Below are positions 27,227 through 35,855 of a stretch of 64,000 nt of DNA, one piece after another. Numbering within the stretch: the stretch's first letter is position 1; each line of letters starts with the position of its first letter. This DNA is from Planctomycetales bacterium (GTDB lineage Bacteria > Planctomycetota > Planctomycetia > Isosphaerales > Isosphaeraceae). Below the pieces are notes generated by a model that worked only from the letters and a program-made list of their open reading frames with translations, ran no database searches and was not told the DNA's origin. Location: NCBI GenBank assembly GCA_027449865.1, contig DAIDKV010000110.1, positions 1 through 64,000 on the forward strand, read 5' to 3'. The translations under genes were made by a program, and so were the position numbers.

Positions 27227-28636
27227 ATGAGACTTCTGCTGCCGAAAGCGATCCTCATCGCCGCCGCGATCTGGCTCGGCTTTTCGGGGTATGCCCGCGC
27301 CTCGTCGCCCGAATCTTCGCCGGGCTCCAACCCGATGGCCACGGGACCAGTCGCCATCGCGACGATCGCGCTCCTCGCGGTCACGGTGATGGTCGTCCGG
27401 GGCCACGACGTCCGCCTGGTCCTCCTCATCGGCTCTCTGCCGGTCTTTCTCGCGACGCATGCAATGCCATTGATGATTCAAAAGATGGTCGCCGAGATGG
27501 CGAACCCCGCGACCGTCGTACCGATCGGAGCCGCCGTCGGATTTGCCTTCGTTCTGCGCGCGACCGGTTGTGATCGAGATCTCGTCGAGGTGCTGATGAT
27601 CCCGATCCGGCACGTTCGCCCGCTCCTTGTTCCGGGTGGGATCGCGGCCGGCTACCTGATCAACACGACGATCGTCAGCCAGGCGGGGACGGCCTCCGTC
27701 CTCGGCCCGATTCTGCTTCCGCTCCTCCGCGCCGGCGGGCTGGATTCCGCGCGGGCTGGGGCCGTCCTGCTGCTCGGCTCATCGATGGGCGGCGAACTGT
27801 TCAACCCGGGCGCCGTCGAGATGCGCAAGCTCGCCGATCTCACCGGCTATCAGGGCGCCGAGCTGATCCGACGATCCGCCGGGCTAAACCTCCTGGCCTG
27901 CTCGGTGGCCCTCACCACGTTTTGCATCGTCTCGGCTCTTCGAGCGCGCCAGAAGCATGCGTTGACTCCCGACTCCCCCGAGACCCCATCTCCGCCGTTC
28001 CGCCTGAACCTCCTCAAGGCCGTCGTCCCCATTCTGCCGCTCGCGATCCTGATGGGCGACTCCCTGCTTGGGAGCTTCTCGCCCGTCCATGGGCTAACGG
28101 GGCCGACTCGAATCCTCGCGGCGATCCTGATCGGTGTCGTCGCCGCCGGCGCGGCCGATCCCGGCTCGATCCAGAGGCTCGCCCCAGCATTCTTCGAAGG
28201 GGCGGGATATGCCTATCATCATGTGATCTCACTGATCGTCGCCGCTTCAACCTTCGCCGAGGGAATCCGGATCAGCGGCCTGATCGCCCTGGCGATCCGG
28301 GCCATCTCGGGATGGCCGGGCCTCGCGATGGTCGCCGCGATGGTGGGCCCCTGGTGCCTCGCCGTGATCGCCGGGACTGGAATCGCTCCCGCGGTCGCCG
28401 TGATGGAGTTCTTCGTTCCAGCCGCCGATCGGATGGAGCTCGATCCCGTCCGGCTCGGAACCGTCGCCTCACTCAGCGCCCACTTCGGAAGAACCATGAG
28501 TCCGGCCGCCGCGGTGGTCATGGTGAGCTCCACTCTCGCCGGCGCCCGACCCTCCGAACTGATCCGGCACGTCGCGCCCGCGCTGCTGGCCGGAGGCGTC
28601 GTCATGATCGCGGCCGCCCTCTGTCGTATTCTGTGA
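27227..28636 (+). CDS. DcuC-like C4-dicarboxylate carrier
   Basis: 469-residue inner-membrane protein with about twelve hydrophobic helices. Conserved-looking loops include QAGTASVLGPILLPLL, GSSMGGELFNPGAVEM and, in the second half, AHFGRTMSPAAAVVMV. This layout matches the DcuC branch of the ion transporter superfamily, which exchanges C4-dicarboxylates. A position after a threonine/serine dehydratase would fit amino-acid or organic-acid traffic, but this is inference. A start at 27335 (MATGPVAIA) would remove an N-terminal signal-like stretch and is a real alternative. Confidence 0.7.
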   Translation: MRLLLPKAILIAAAIWLGFSGYARASSPESSPGSNPMATGPVAIATIALLAVTVMVVRGHDVRLVLLIGSLPVFLATHAMPLMIQKMVAEMANPATVVPIGAAVGFAFVLRATGCDRDLVEVLMIPIRHVRPLLVPGGIAAGYLINTTIVSQAGTASVLGPILLPLLRAGGLDSARAGAVLLLGSSMGGELFNPGAVEMRKLADLTGYQGAELIRRSAGLNLLACSVALTTFCIVSALRARQKHALTPDSPETPSPPFRLNLLKAVVPILPLAILMGDSLLGSFSPVHGLTGPTRILAAILIGVVAAGAADPGSIQRLAPAFFEGAGYAYHHVISLIVAASTFAEGIRISGLIALAIRAISGWPGLAMVAAMVGPWCLAVIAGTGIAPAVAVMEFFVPAADRMELDPVRLGTVASLSAHFGRTMSPAAAVVMVSSTLAGARPSELIRHVAPALLAGGVVMIAAALCRIL

Positions 28637-28672
28637 ACACCGATCTACCCGATCGCTGGGAGGACCCCCATC

Positions 28673-29170
28673 GTGGCCGATAATCACGCCTTCGACGTCG
28701 TCAGCGAGATCAACCAGGTCGAGATGCACAACGCCGTCGACCAGGCCCAGCGCGAGCTCGCCGTTCGCTTCGACTTCAAGGGAACGCACGCCTCGATCGA
28801 GTTCAACAAGAAGGAGAACACCATCACCCTTCTCGCCGATCACAAGTCGCAGCTCGACACCGTCCTCCAGATGCTCAAGGAGAAGATGGCCAAACGCGGG
28901 GTCCCGGTGAACGCCCTGATCCGAGGCAAGGTCGAGGACGCCACGCACGACACCGTTCGCGAGGTCGTCAAGCTTCACACCGGGATCGACATGGAAGACG
29001 CCCGAAAGATGATCAAGGAGATCAAGCAACTCAAGATCAAGGTGCAGGCCCAGATCATGGAGAACAAGCTCCGCGTCACCGCCAAGAAGATCGACGACTT
29101 GCAGACCGTGATCGCCCACCTCAAGGCCAATGGGCCCGAATACCCTTTGCAGTTTGTCAACTTCACCTGA
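28673..29170 (+). CDS. yajQ: YajQ family nucleotide-binding protein
   Basis: 165 residues, normal length. It has two ferredoxin-like repeats, with the family N-terminus FDVVSEINQVEMHNAVDQA and RFDFKGT. Later features are ALIRGKVEDATHDTVREVVKLHTGID, KKIKQLKIKVQAQI-type helices and DLQTVIAHLK. Xanthomonas relatives bind cyclic di-GMP and act as transcription co-regulators. The start is a GTG at 28673 behind GGGAGG. It ends at a hairpin (29180-29203). Confidence 0.93.
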   Translation: MADNHAFDVVSEINQVEMHNAVDQAQRELAVRFDFKGTHASIEFNKKENTITLLADHKSQLDTVLQMLKEKMAKRGVPVNALIRGKVEDATHDTVREVVKLHTGIDMEDARKMIKEIKQLKIKVQAQIMENKLRVTAKKIDDLQTVIAHLKANGPEYPLQFVNFT

Positions 29171-29179
29171 TCGTCAGAA

Positions 29180-29203
29180 CGTCGTCATCTCGCCGTGACG
29201 ACG
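29180..29203 (+). terminator. Hairpin downstream of yajQ
   Basis: CGTCGTCA and TGACGACG form an 8-bp perfect stem with an 8-nt loop, 10 nt after the yajQ stop. No T-tract follows, so it may stabilise the 3' end rather than terminate on its own. Confidence 0.45.
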
Positions 29204-29332
29204 GTCGCGATCGGGCGTCCTGGTTGAAGGTCGCAGGCGTTCAGCCCGATCTAATAGGAGCCTGATCCGCGGACCGTGGACGGCCGCCCGGGTGCCATCG
29301 CCCGGGATTCAACCTGGGATGAGGAGGTTCGG

Positions 29333-30508
29333 ATGGGATTCTTGAGCGGACGCGTCACGTTCACGCGATATCGGGTCGGGGGCGAGTCGCCACTACCGTT
29401 CGGCGACGAGATCCTTCAAATCGTGGAGCAGCACCTGATCGGACACCACGCCTCGGCGGAGACCGGCGACGGCGTGACCGTCGGCTGGGCCGGAGGCGAC
29501 CACGTGCTCGACCTCTCCATCGACCTGGGCAAGAATGTCCTCGATGATGCCCTCCATCTCGCCATCCGGATCGACGCCGACAAGATCCCCGGGTCGCTGC
29601 TTCGCGCTTACACCCAGATGGAAATTGCCGCCCGCGCCCAGATGAACCCCAGCGGATTCGCCACCAAGGCCCAGCGCGAGGAGGCCAAGGAGGCCGCCAA
29701 GGCCCGCGCGGATGCCGAGGCCGCCGACGGCCGATTCCGACGCCACAACCACTACCCCATTCTCTGGGACGGCCAGACCCAGACCCTCTACGCCGGAACC
29801 ACCAGCTCGAGCGTGCTGGAACGGTTGCAGATCCTCTTCCGGGAGACCTTCGACCGGACCCTCGAACCGATCACCGCCGGCTCGCTCGCTCGAACCCTCC
29901 CTCTGGCCTCGCCCGACGCCCCGGGCGGCGATTCCTCGATCCTCAGCATGACGCCCATCGCGCTCCGTGCCGCCGAGGAAGCCCCCGGTGTCGCCTGGAC
30001 CGGCGACGACCCGACCAGCCTCGACTACCTCGGCAACGAGTTCCTCGTCTGGATCTGGCACGCCCTTCAGAACGATGGCGAGTCGATCCGGCTTTCCGAC
30101 GGCTCCGACGCCATCGTGATGCTCGCCAAAACGCTCACCCTCGACTGTCCCCGTGGCGAGACCGGCCGCGACCAGCTCACCGACGACGCCCCCACCCGAC
30201 TCCCCGAAGCCTTCCGCGCCCTCCAGGCCGGCAAACTCCCTCGCAAGGCCGGGATGATCCTCGTCCGACACGGGGCCCAGTACGAACTGACCCTCCAGGC
30301 CGAAACCCTCGCCATCACCGGCGCTGCCCTGCCAAAGCCCGACGACGACGGCCTCTCAAAGCAGGATCAGAAGATCGCCCGGATCGAGGCCCTGCGCCAC
30401 CTGAACGAATCGCTCGACCTGCTCTTCCAGGCCTTCCTCCTTCGCCGAACCGGCCAGGGCTGGAACGACGAACTGGGCCGAATCCGACGGTGGCTCCAGG
30501 CCGCCTGA
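29333..30508 (+). CDS. RdgC-related protein
   Basis: 391 residues, cytoplasmic and soluble in appearance. The layout resembles recombination-associated RdgC, a ring-shaped DNA-binding inhibitor of RecA. An N-terminal beta-rich segment comes first (MGFLSGRVTFTRYRV, GDGVTVGWAGGDHVLD). A basic, Ala-rich helical hairpin follows (KAQREEAKEAAKARADAE, near 108-125). The domain then resumes (HYPILWDGQTQTLYAGTTSSSVLERLQILFRETF) and an acidic C-terminus ends it. It is about 90 residues longer than proteobacterial RdgC and lacks the N-terminal MWFKN start. The ATG at 29333 follows GAGGAGG. The family match is from memory of layout, not a search. Confidence 0.55.
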   Translation: MGFLSGRVTFTRYRVGGESPLPFGDEILQIVEQHLIGHHASAETGDGVTVGWAGGDHVLDLSIDLGKNVLDDALHLAIRIDADKIPGSLLRAYTQMEIAARAQMNPSGFATKAQREEAKEAAKARADAEAADGRFRRHNHYPILWDGQTQTLYAGTTSSSVLERLQILFRETFDRTLEPITAGSLARTLPLASPDAPGGDSSILSMTPIALRAAEEAPGVAWTGDDPTSLDYLGNEFLVWIWHALQNDGESIRLSDGSDAIVMLAKTLTLDCPRGETGRDQLTDDAPTRLPEAFRALQAGKLPRKAGMILVRHGAQYELTLQAETLAITGAALPKPDDDGLSKQDQKIARIEALRHLNESLDLLFQAFLLRRTGQGWNDELGRIRRWLQAA

Positions 30509-30623
30509 TCCCGACGACTCCGGCCAACTCGCGCGGCGGCGATTCGGCGGATTCCCTATAATCGGCAACGTGGATGATCCAATCGCAGACCCGGAATCCA
30601 TCGATCGAGCGGGAGAGTCTTTG

Positions 30624-31715
30624 ATGTTCAGGATGATTGCAACGGGCCTCGTGGGACTGGCCATCGTGGCGGCCTCAGCAACCGCGATGGCCCAGGCCCC
30701 GGCCCCGGCCACCAAGGGGGCGCCCGACGCCGCCGCCGCCCCGATCCAGGGCTTCGCCGCGATGCCCGGCGCCAAGGACGTCCTCGGCACCGTCACCAGT
30801 CGCGGCCAGACCAACAACATCACCAAGGCCGATCTCGTCAGCTTCCTCAGCCGATATCCCGCTCCTCCCGCCGACGAGCGCGAACTGGCCTACAACCAGG
30901 CGATGGAGGTGATCGCCGGAGCCCATCTCTTCCAGCATTACCTGATGTCGCAGCGAATCCAGGTCCCTGAGTCCAAGGTCGAGGTCGAGGTCGAGAACGC
31001 CCGCGCCCAGCTCAAGAAGCAGGGCCAGGACCTCGAAACCATCCTCCAGCAAAACGGCTCGACCATCCAGGAAATGCGCAAGGAAATTACCGACCGGCTA
31101 CGCATGGACGAGTTCATGCAGGCCAAATCCACCGACGCCGCTCTCCGCCGCTTCCTCAATGAGAACCGAGACAAGTTCAGCGGGACCCAGGTCCGCGCCA
31201 GCCATATCCTGCTCAAGCTCGAGCCGAATGCCACCAGCGAGCAGAAAGAAAAGGTCAAGAAGAAGCTCGAGGAGCTCCGCAAGGAGATCATCGACGGCAA
31301 GATCACCTTCGCCGCGGCAGCCAACAAGTATTCCGAGGATCCCGCCAACGCCTCGGGCTCGGGCGGCGACCTCGACTACTTCCGGAACGATGGAACCTTC
31401 GTCGAGGAGTTTGCCGACGCCGCCTTCAAGCTGAAGAAGGGCGAGGTTTCCGGGCCCGTCGAGACCCTCCTGGGATATCACCTGATCTTCGTGACCGACC
31501 GGATCGAGGGGAAGTTCCCCGACTTCGAGGCGAACAAACCCTACCTGACGCAGGCCTTCCGCGCGGAACTTCAGAAGGAGATCGTCAACGAGGAGCGGAA
31601 ATCGGCGAAGGTTGAGATCAAGCCGATGCCCAGGGATCTGTATCCGGCCAACGAACAGCCAGCGGCCGGCGCCGCCGCTCCCGCGGCCTCGGCGACGACC
31701 CCGGCCAAGCCGTGA
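30624..31715 (+). CDS. Exported PpiC-type peptidyl-prolyl isomerase (SurA/PrsA-like)
   Basis: 363 residues with a Sec signal (LVGLAIVAASATAMAQA). An N-terminal chaperone-like helical region precedes a parvulin domain at about 185-290: RASHILLKLEPNATSEQ, FAAAANKYSEDPANASGSGGDLDYF, FAFKLKKGEVSGPVETLLGYHLI-type elements. A charged helix and a Pro/Ala-rich tail end the protein. Family members fold exported proteins by catalysing X-Pro isomerisation. The start at 30624 (MFRMIATG) places the signal peptide at the N-terminus; an upstream in-frame start adds 18 polar residues. Confidence 0.9.
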   Translation: MFRMIATGLVGLAIVAASATAMAQAPAPATKGAPDAAAAPIQGFAAMPGAKDVLGTVTSRGQTNNITKADLVSFLSRYPAPPADERELAYNQAMEVIAGAHLFQHYLMSQRIQVPESKVEVEVENARAQLKKQGQDLETILQQNGSTIQEMRKEITDRLRMDEFMQAKSTDAALRRFLNENRDKFSGTQVRASHILLKLEPNATSEQKEKVKKKLEELRKEIIDGKITFAAAANKYSEDPANASGSGGDLDYFRNDGTFVEEFADAAFKLKKGEVSGPVETLLGYHLIFVTDRIEGKFPDFEANKPYLTQAFRAELQKEIVNEERKSAKVEIKPMPRDLYPANEQPAAGAAAPAASATTPAKP

Positions 31716-31741
31716 CCGAGGTCCGTCTCCATCCCCCGCGA

Positions 31742-32716
31742 TCAGAGGTCCGAGAGATCGAGCCGCCCCTGATCGCGGAGGGCGCGAAACCGCCGAAACG
31801 TCTCAGCGATCCCCTCGTGGAGTGAGGTCGCTGGAATCGGCCCGAGCGCGGCCCTCAACCGACTGTCGTCCAGATCCGGCGCGATCGGGAGCTGTCGATC
31901 CCCATGAGTGATGAGCTCTCTCGCCTCGGGTACGACATCCACGAGGGTCGAAACGAACGACTCAATCGTTTCGACGGCGCCTCGGATGTTGAAGGCGTCG
32001 GCCCCGTGGAACGGCCGCTCCAGTGCCAGGACAAAGGTGTCCGCCACATCGACCACATATTGCAGGTCCTGCCGCCCGCCGTAGCTGATCCGATACGGAC
32101 GCCCCGCGCAGACCGACTTGATCGCCTTCGTCGGCTCGCTGGTCATCCCGAAGTCTCGGCCAACTCCGTAGACCGTCCAGGGACGGAGGCCAATACTGTG
32201 GATCCCCTGATCCTGCCAGTAAACCCGGGCGTTCAGCTCATTGCAGACCTTGAAGGCTCCATAGTGAGTCAGCGGAGCGAGCCGAACTTCGTCACCGACC
32301 GGCCCTGCCAACGGGTCGGCCGGCCCGTGGACCGCCGCCGAACTCGCGTAGACCACTCGACGCACATGATCCTTCCGGGCGGCCGCCGCCTCGAAAACCG
32401 CGAGCGTCCCGATCACGTTGACCCGGGCCCCACGGATCGGGTCTGCCCGGCAGATCGGCGCCTGGAGCCCGGCCAGATGGAGAATCTCCGTCGCGCCGAC
32501 CCGATCCACGGCCGCTCGCACCGCCTCTGGGTCGGAAACGTCTCCAGCGAGGAAGTGAACCCGATGCATCTCCTCGCGATCGAGGAGGAGTTCCAGACGG
32601 TGAGTGTCCTCGCGAAGGTCGAGAACCCAGACCTCTTGACCCGCATCGAGGAGTCGACGAGCAACCCAGGCCCCAATGCAGCCATAACCACCTGTCAAAA
32701 GCACGCGCTTTTCCAC
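31742..32716 (-). CDS. NAD-dependent sugar-nucleotide epimerase/dehydratase
   Basis: About 324 residues, extended SDR family. The NAD-binding motif is LLTGGYGCIGAWVARRLL, the adenine-binding Asp is in VLDLRED, and HLAGLQAP and YASSAAVHG follow. The catalytic pair is Y-x3-K (YGAFK). C-terminal substrate-domain features include RPWTVYGVGRD and GRQDLQYVVDVADTF. It is probably a nucleoside-diphosphate-sugar epimerase for envelope polysaccharides, though the substrate is not evident. The start is uncertain. A GTG at 32716 (VEKRVLLTGG) fits the Rossmann N-terminus best, and the longer open frame runs into the infC promoter region. Confidence 0.85.
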   Translation of the reverse strand: MEKRVLLTGGYGCIGAWVARRLLDAGQEVWVLDLREDTHRLELLLDREEMHRVHFLAGDVSDPEAVRAAVDRVGATEILHLAGLQAPICRADPIRGARVNVIGTLAVFEAAAARKDHVRRVVYASSAAVHGPADPLAGPVGDEVRLAPLTHYGAFKVCNELNARVYWQDQGIHSIGLRPWTVYGVGRDFGMTSEPTKAIKSVCAGRPYRISYGGRQDLQYVVDVADTFVLALERPFHGADAFNIRGAVETIESFVSTLVDVVPEARELITHGDRQLPIAPDLDDSRLRAALGPIPATSLHEGIAETFRRFRALRDQGRLDLSDL

Positions 32717-32846
32717 CGGCCTTGCTCCACGATCGCCGAAAATTCGCCCGTTTCCAACTCGTCGCGTTACTATGTCGACGGGGCGAGACCGACGCAAGCT
32801 TTGTGGTCTATCCCCAGGTTCGATGTTCGATCCATGAAGGGTGAGC

Positions 32847-32875
32847 TTGACAAGTTCATCGGTCGATCGTAAATC
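32847..32875 (+). promoter_or_regulatory. Probable infC operon promoter
   Basis: A consensus TTGACA (32847-32852) is followed after exactly 17 nt by TAAATC (32870-32875). It would start a leader of about 140 nt ahead of infC. The -10 is weak but the -35 is perfect. Confidence 0.5.
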
Positions 32876-32898
32876 ATAAGTTTGACCCACGACGATCG

Positions 32899-32931
32899 GG
32901 GCCTGCCGCGGGGGTAGGCCCTTCGGCTTTT
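32899..32931 (+). terminator. Possible attenuator hairpin in the infC leader
   Basis: GGGCCTGCC (32899-32907) pairs with GGTAGGCCC (32913-32921) over a 5-nt loop, with one G-U pair, and is followed by TTCGGCTTTT. It lies inside the predicted leader between the promoter and the infC start. It could attenuate the operon or stabilise the leader. Confidence 0.45.
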
Positions 32932-33021
32932 CGTCCGGGAGTCGTTCCTTCGAGGACCCCGCGTCCTCACGGGCCGCTCCCCGCGGGTCCCGTCCCATAA
33001 TCTCGTCCCCGGGAGGACGCT

Positions 33022-33534
33022 ATCGGACCGATCGAGAGGGGTTTGAGGGTCAACGAGCAGATCCGCATCTCCCCCGTGCGGGTCATCAATGCCGAGGGCG
33101 TGATGCTCGGCGTCATGCCGACGAGCAAGGCCCTGGAGGCGGCTCGGGAGACTGGGCTGGATTTGGTCGAGGTCGCCCCCAACGAGCGACCTCCGGTCTG
33201 CAAGATCATCGACTATGGTAAGTTCAAGTACACCCAGAAGAAGAAGCAGACCAAGCAAAAGCAGCACCAAGTCCATATCAAGGAGATCCGGGTCCGTCCC
33301 AAGACCGGCGACCATGACATCGAGGTGAAGGTCAAACGGGCCAAGGAATTCCTGGAACACAAGGACAAGGTTCTGGTGAACGTCCTGTTCCGTGGTCGCG
33401 AACTGGCCCACATCGATGAAGGCCGGAGGGTCATGGAAGAAGTTCTTCAAGCACTCGACGAGGTGGGGAAGGTCGAGAAGACCCCGTCGATGGAAGGAAA
33501 ACGCATGACCGCGATCGTCGCACCACGTGCCTGA
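33022..33534 (+). CDS. infC: Translation initiation factor IF-3 with a rare start codon
   Basis: About 163-170 residues. The N-terminal domain begins [18 protein letters not shown]. The lysine-rich linker contains [11 protein letters not shown], and the C-terminal domain has [27 protein letters not shown]-3 checks start codon-initiator tRNA pairing on the 30S subunit. The open frame from 33001 contains no ATG or GTG before RVNEQ. The best start is an ATC at 33022, 5 nt after GGGAGG (33011-33016); a TTG at 33043 is the alternative, with poor spacing. infC genes are known to use AUU or AUC starts, which IF-3 itself discriminates against, giving autoregulation. It heads infC-rpmI-rplT-pheS. Confidence 0.93.
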   Translation: MGPIERGLRVNEQIRISPVRVINAEGVMLGVMPTSKALEAARETGLDLVEVAPNERPPVCKIIDYGKFKYTQKKKQTKQKQHQVHIKEIRVRPKTGDHDIEVKVKRAKEFLEHKDKVLVNVLFRGRELAHIDEGRRVMEEVLQALDEVGKVEKTPSMEGKRMTAIVAPRA

Positions 33535-33669
33535 GCCATCCGCCCGATACCGCTCCGTCCCACCGTTGTGCCGCAACGCCCGCGGCGACCCCGGTGGGAT
33601 CGAGCCCGAGTCGTACGGAATCCACCCAGCAATGGGAGCCCGGCCCATGGTTCGTCGCCGGGCTACCGC

Positions 33670-33699
33670 TGGACGTCCCTGCCGATCCCCTGCTATACT
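33670..33699 (+). promoter_or_regulatory. Possible internal promoter before rpmI
   Basis: TGGACG (33670-33675) and TATACT (33694-33699) are 18 nt apart in the 282-nt gap between infC and rpmI. The -10 is one base from consensus. The following GC-rich stretch (33710-33790) is rich in short inverted repeats and could be a ribosomal-protein (L20-type) binding leader, but no defined structure was confirmed by eye. Confidence 0.4.
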
Positions 33700-33816
33700 T
33701 TGTGGCTCGCCCCGCCCTCGGGCCCTCACGCCGGATTGTTGCGGGCCACCAGCCATTTTTGGAAACGCCCCGACCGGGCCTTTGCCGCCGGAATCTCGTC
33801 GAGGAAGAGTCGAACA

Positions 33817-34116
33817 ATGCCCAAGTTGAAAACCCACAAGGGGATGAAGAAGCGCTTCAAGGTCTCGGCCAACGGCAAGGTCTCGCACAAGCGCTGCGGT
33901 TCGTCCCACCTGATGAGCCACAAGAGCGGCAAGCAAGTCCGCCGATTGCGGAAGAAGTCGACCCTGAAGGTCACGGCCGAGGCCAAGCGAATCCGATTCG
34001 CCGTGCGCCAGCGGGAAAACACCAACCCCCAGAACGTCGAGGCCCACCAGCTCGCCGCGCTCGCCGTGAAGGACCAGGCCCCGGCCGATCCGGTCGGCGA
34101 GCCCGCAACTTCCTGA
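33817..34116 (+). CDS. rpmI: Ribosomal protein bL35
   Basis: 99 residues, of which the first ~65 match bL35: MPKLKTHKGMKKRFKVSANG, a basic core with SHLMSHKSGKQVRRLRKK. The family is normally about 65 residues, so roughly 30 residues of Ala/Pro-rich C-terminal tail (VEAHQLAALAVKDQAPADP) are extra. It is part of the large ribosomal subunit. The start at 33817 is the canonical MPKLKTHKG. It lies in the conserved infC-rpmI-rplT order. Confidence 0.95.
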   Translation: MPKLKTHKGMKKRFKVSANGKVSHKRCGSSHLMSHKSGKQVRRLRKKSTLKVTAEAKRIRFAVRQRENTNPQNVEAHQLAALAVKDQAPADPVGEPATS

Positions 34117-34282
34117 GCGGCTCGACCCGTTCCGGGATCGCGATCCCGTGGATTGGATGCAGATACCCCCGGCGCCGGGATCGATCTCGGCGCGGCTGTG
34201 GGCGGGGGCCGGCGGTTGTGTCGGTCCGAGTTTTTTCTGAAGACGATCCGGTGCCGATCGAGCACCCCAGAGAGATTTCACG

Positions 34283-34681
34283 ATGCGTTCCAAGAGCGGT
34301 GCGGCCCGCAATCAGCGTAAGAAGCGGATCTTCAAGCGATCGAAGGGCTTCGTGGGCGGCCGTCGTCGCCTCCTGAAGTCGGCCAAGGAGACCTTGCTCC
34401 GGGCCGGTATGTTCGCCTTCCGCGATCGTCGGGCCAAGAAGCGGGAATTCCGCAAGTTGTTCATCATCCGGGTCTCGGCCGCCGCCGAGATGCGGGGGCT
34501 GAAATACAGCCGGCTGATCCACGGCCTGAAGCTCGCTCAGATCGGGCTCGATCGCAAGAGCCTCTCCGAGCTGGCGATTCACGATTCCGAGGCGTTCGAC
34601 GCGATCATCACCCGAGTGCGCGAGCACCTCGACCGGCACGACGCCGACGTCCGCGCCCGGCAATCGGCTCGGACCGCATGA
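34283..34681 (+). CDS. rplT: Ribosomal protein bL20
   Basis: 132 residues, slightly longer than the usual ~118. Typical features are a basic N-terminus with RKKRIFKRSKGFVGGRRRLLKSAKE, FRDRRAKKREFRKLFIIR and GLKYSRLIHGLKLAQIGLDRKSLSELA. It is needed for early 50S assembly and in other bacteria represses its own operon by binding the mRNA leader. The stop overlaps the pheS start by ATGA. Confidence 0.96.
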   Translation: MRSKSGAARNQRKKRIFKRSKGFVGGRRRLLKSAKETLLRAGMFAFRDRRAKKREFRKLFIIRVSAAAEMRGLKYSRLIHGLKLAQIGLDRKSLSELAIHDSEAFDAIITRVREHLDRHDADVRARQSARTA

Positions 34682-35724
34682 CCACCGACGACCCCCTCTC
34701 GACGGCCCTCGCCGAGCTGGATGCCCTGCGCTCCGAGGGACTCTCGGCGTTCGAGACGGCGGCCACGCCGGAAGGTGTCGAGGCGGCTCGTGTCGAGTTC
34801 CTCGGCCAGAAGAACGGCCGGGTCAAGTCGGCCCAGGAACGGATCAAGACGCTCGACCCCTCCGCCCGGAAGGCCTACGGTCAGCGCTTCAACGCCGTCA
34901 AGGGCGACCTGGAATCGGCGTTCGAGGCCGCGCGCGTCCGGGTCGAGCGGAAGTCGGACGCGCGTGCTCGGGTCGACGTCACTCTTCCCGGTGTTCGTCC
35001 CAGGCTCGGCCATCGACATCCCTTGACCCAGACCGCCGAGGAACTCATTGACCTCTTCGGCCGGATCGGTTTCGAGGTGGCCCGCGGTCCCGAGGTTGAG
35101 GATGTCCACCACAACTTCGACGCACTGAACATCCCGCCGAGCCACCCGGCTCGCGACCCGCTCGACAACTTCTACCTGGCGGTCGGCGAGCGAACCTCGG
35201 GCGTGGGGCCGATCGGCGGCGACGTCCCGATGCTGCGGAGCCAGACCAGCACGGTCCAGATCCGGGTGATGGAGGCGCGGAAGCCGCCGGTCCGGGTGAT
35301 CGCGATCGGAAGGGTCTACCGGCCAGACACGGTCGACGCGACGCACTCGTTCATGTTCCACCAGGTCGAGGGGCTGATGGTCGACCGGGGCGTGACGATG
35401 GCCGATTTGAAATCGGTCCTCCGCCTCTTCGCTCGGGCCTATCTCGGGCGGGACGTGACCATCCGGTTTCGTCCCTCGTTTTTCCCCTTCACCGAGCCGA
35501 GCGTGGAGGTCGATATGCTCTGGCACGGCGGCAACCGATGGGTTGAAATGGGTGGGGCGGGGATGGTCGATCCCAACGTCCTTCGGGCGGTTGGGTACGA
35601 CCCCGAGGAAGTCACGGGATTCGCGTTCGGTCTCGGCATCGAGCGACTTTGCATGAGGCGGCACGCGATCGACGATATCCGCCTGCTCTATCAGAATGAT
35701 GTCCGGTTTCTCCGTCAGTTCTGA
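34678..35724 (+). CDS. pheS: Phenylalanyl-tRNA synthetase alpha subunit
   Basis: 348 residues, normal length. An N-terminal coiled-coil is followed by the class II catalytic core: RPRLGHRHPLTQTAEELIDLF (motif 1), then HNFDALNIPPSHPARD and the motif 2 region QTSTVQIRVMEARKPPVRVIAIGRVYR. Motif 3 is GFAFGLGIERLCMRRH. It forms the alpha2-beta2 enzyme with PheT. The ATG overlaps the rplT stop by 4 nt. Unusually, pheT does not follow directly: a small gene and an amino acid permease intervene. Confidence 0.96.
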   Translation: MTTDDPLSTALAELDALRSEGLSAFETAATPEGVEAARVEFLGQKNGRVKSAQERIKTLDPSARKAYGQRFNAVKGDLESAFEAARVRVERKSDARARVDVTLPGVRPRLGHRHPLTQTAEELIDLFGRIGFEVARGPEVEDVHHNFDALNIPPSHPARDPLDNFYLAVGERTSGVGPIGGDVPMLRSQTSTVQIRVMEARKPPVRVIAIGRVYRPDTVDATHSFMFHQVEGLMVDRGVTMADLKSVLRLFARAYLGRDVTIRFRPSFFPFTEPSVEVDMLWHGGNRWVEMGGAGMVDPNVLRAVGYDPEEVTGFAFGLGIERLCMRRHAIDDIRLLYQNDVRFLRQF

Positions 35725-35855
35725 GTCCTCCGGCGCGGGCCGGATGGACCTCGGGATGTCTCGATGGTCCGGTCTCCGGGGTGATCCGGTCCTCCGACTC
35801 GCCCGCCGTTGGCACCTGACCACGCTCTTTTCTTCTCACGCCGAGGTCCCCACGC

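Noticed and set aside
24189-27429. Long antisense frames under thrS and the threonine dehydratase-like gene
   Set aside because: They lie opposite well-identified genes and show only shadow composition.
31904-32872. 322-codon plus-strand frame over the epimerase gene
   Set aside because: The minus frame has the Rossmann and YxxxK motifs. The plus frame has no family features.
33568-33816. Upstream extension of rpmI
   Set aside because: bL35 begins at MPKLKTHKG. The extension is not ribosomal-protein sequence and covers the possible internal promoter.
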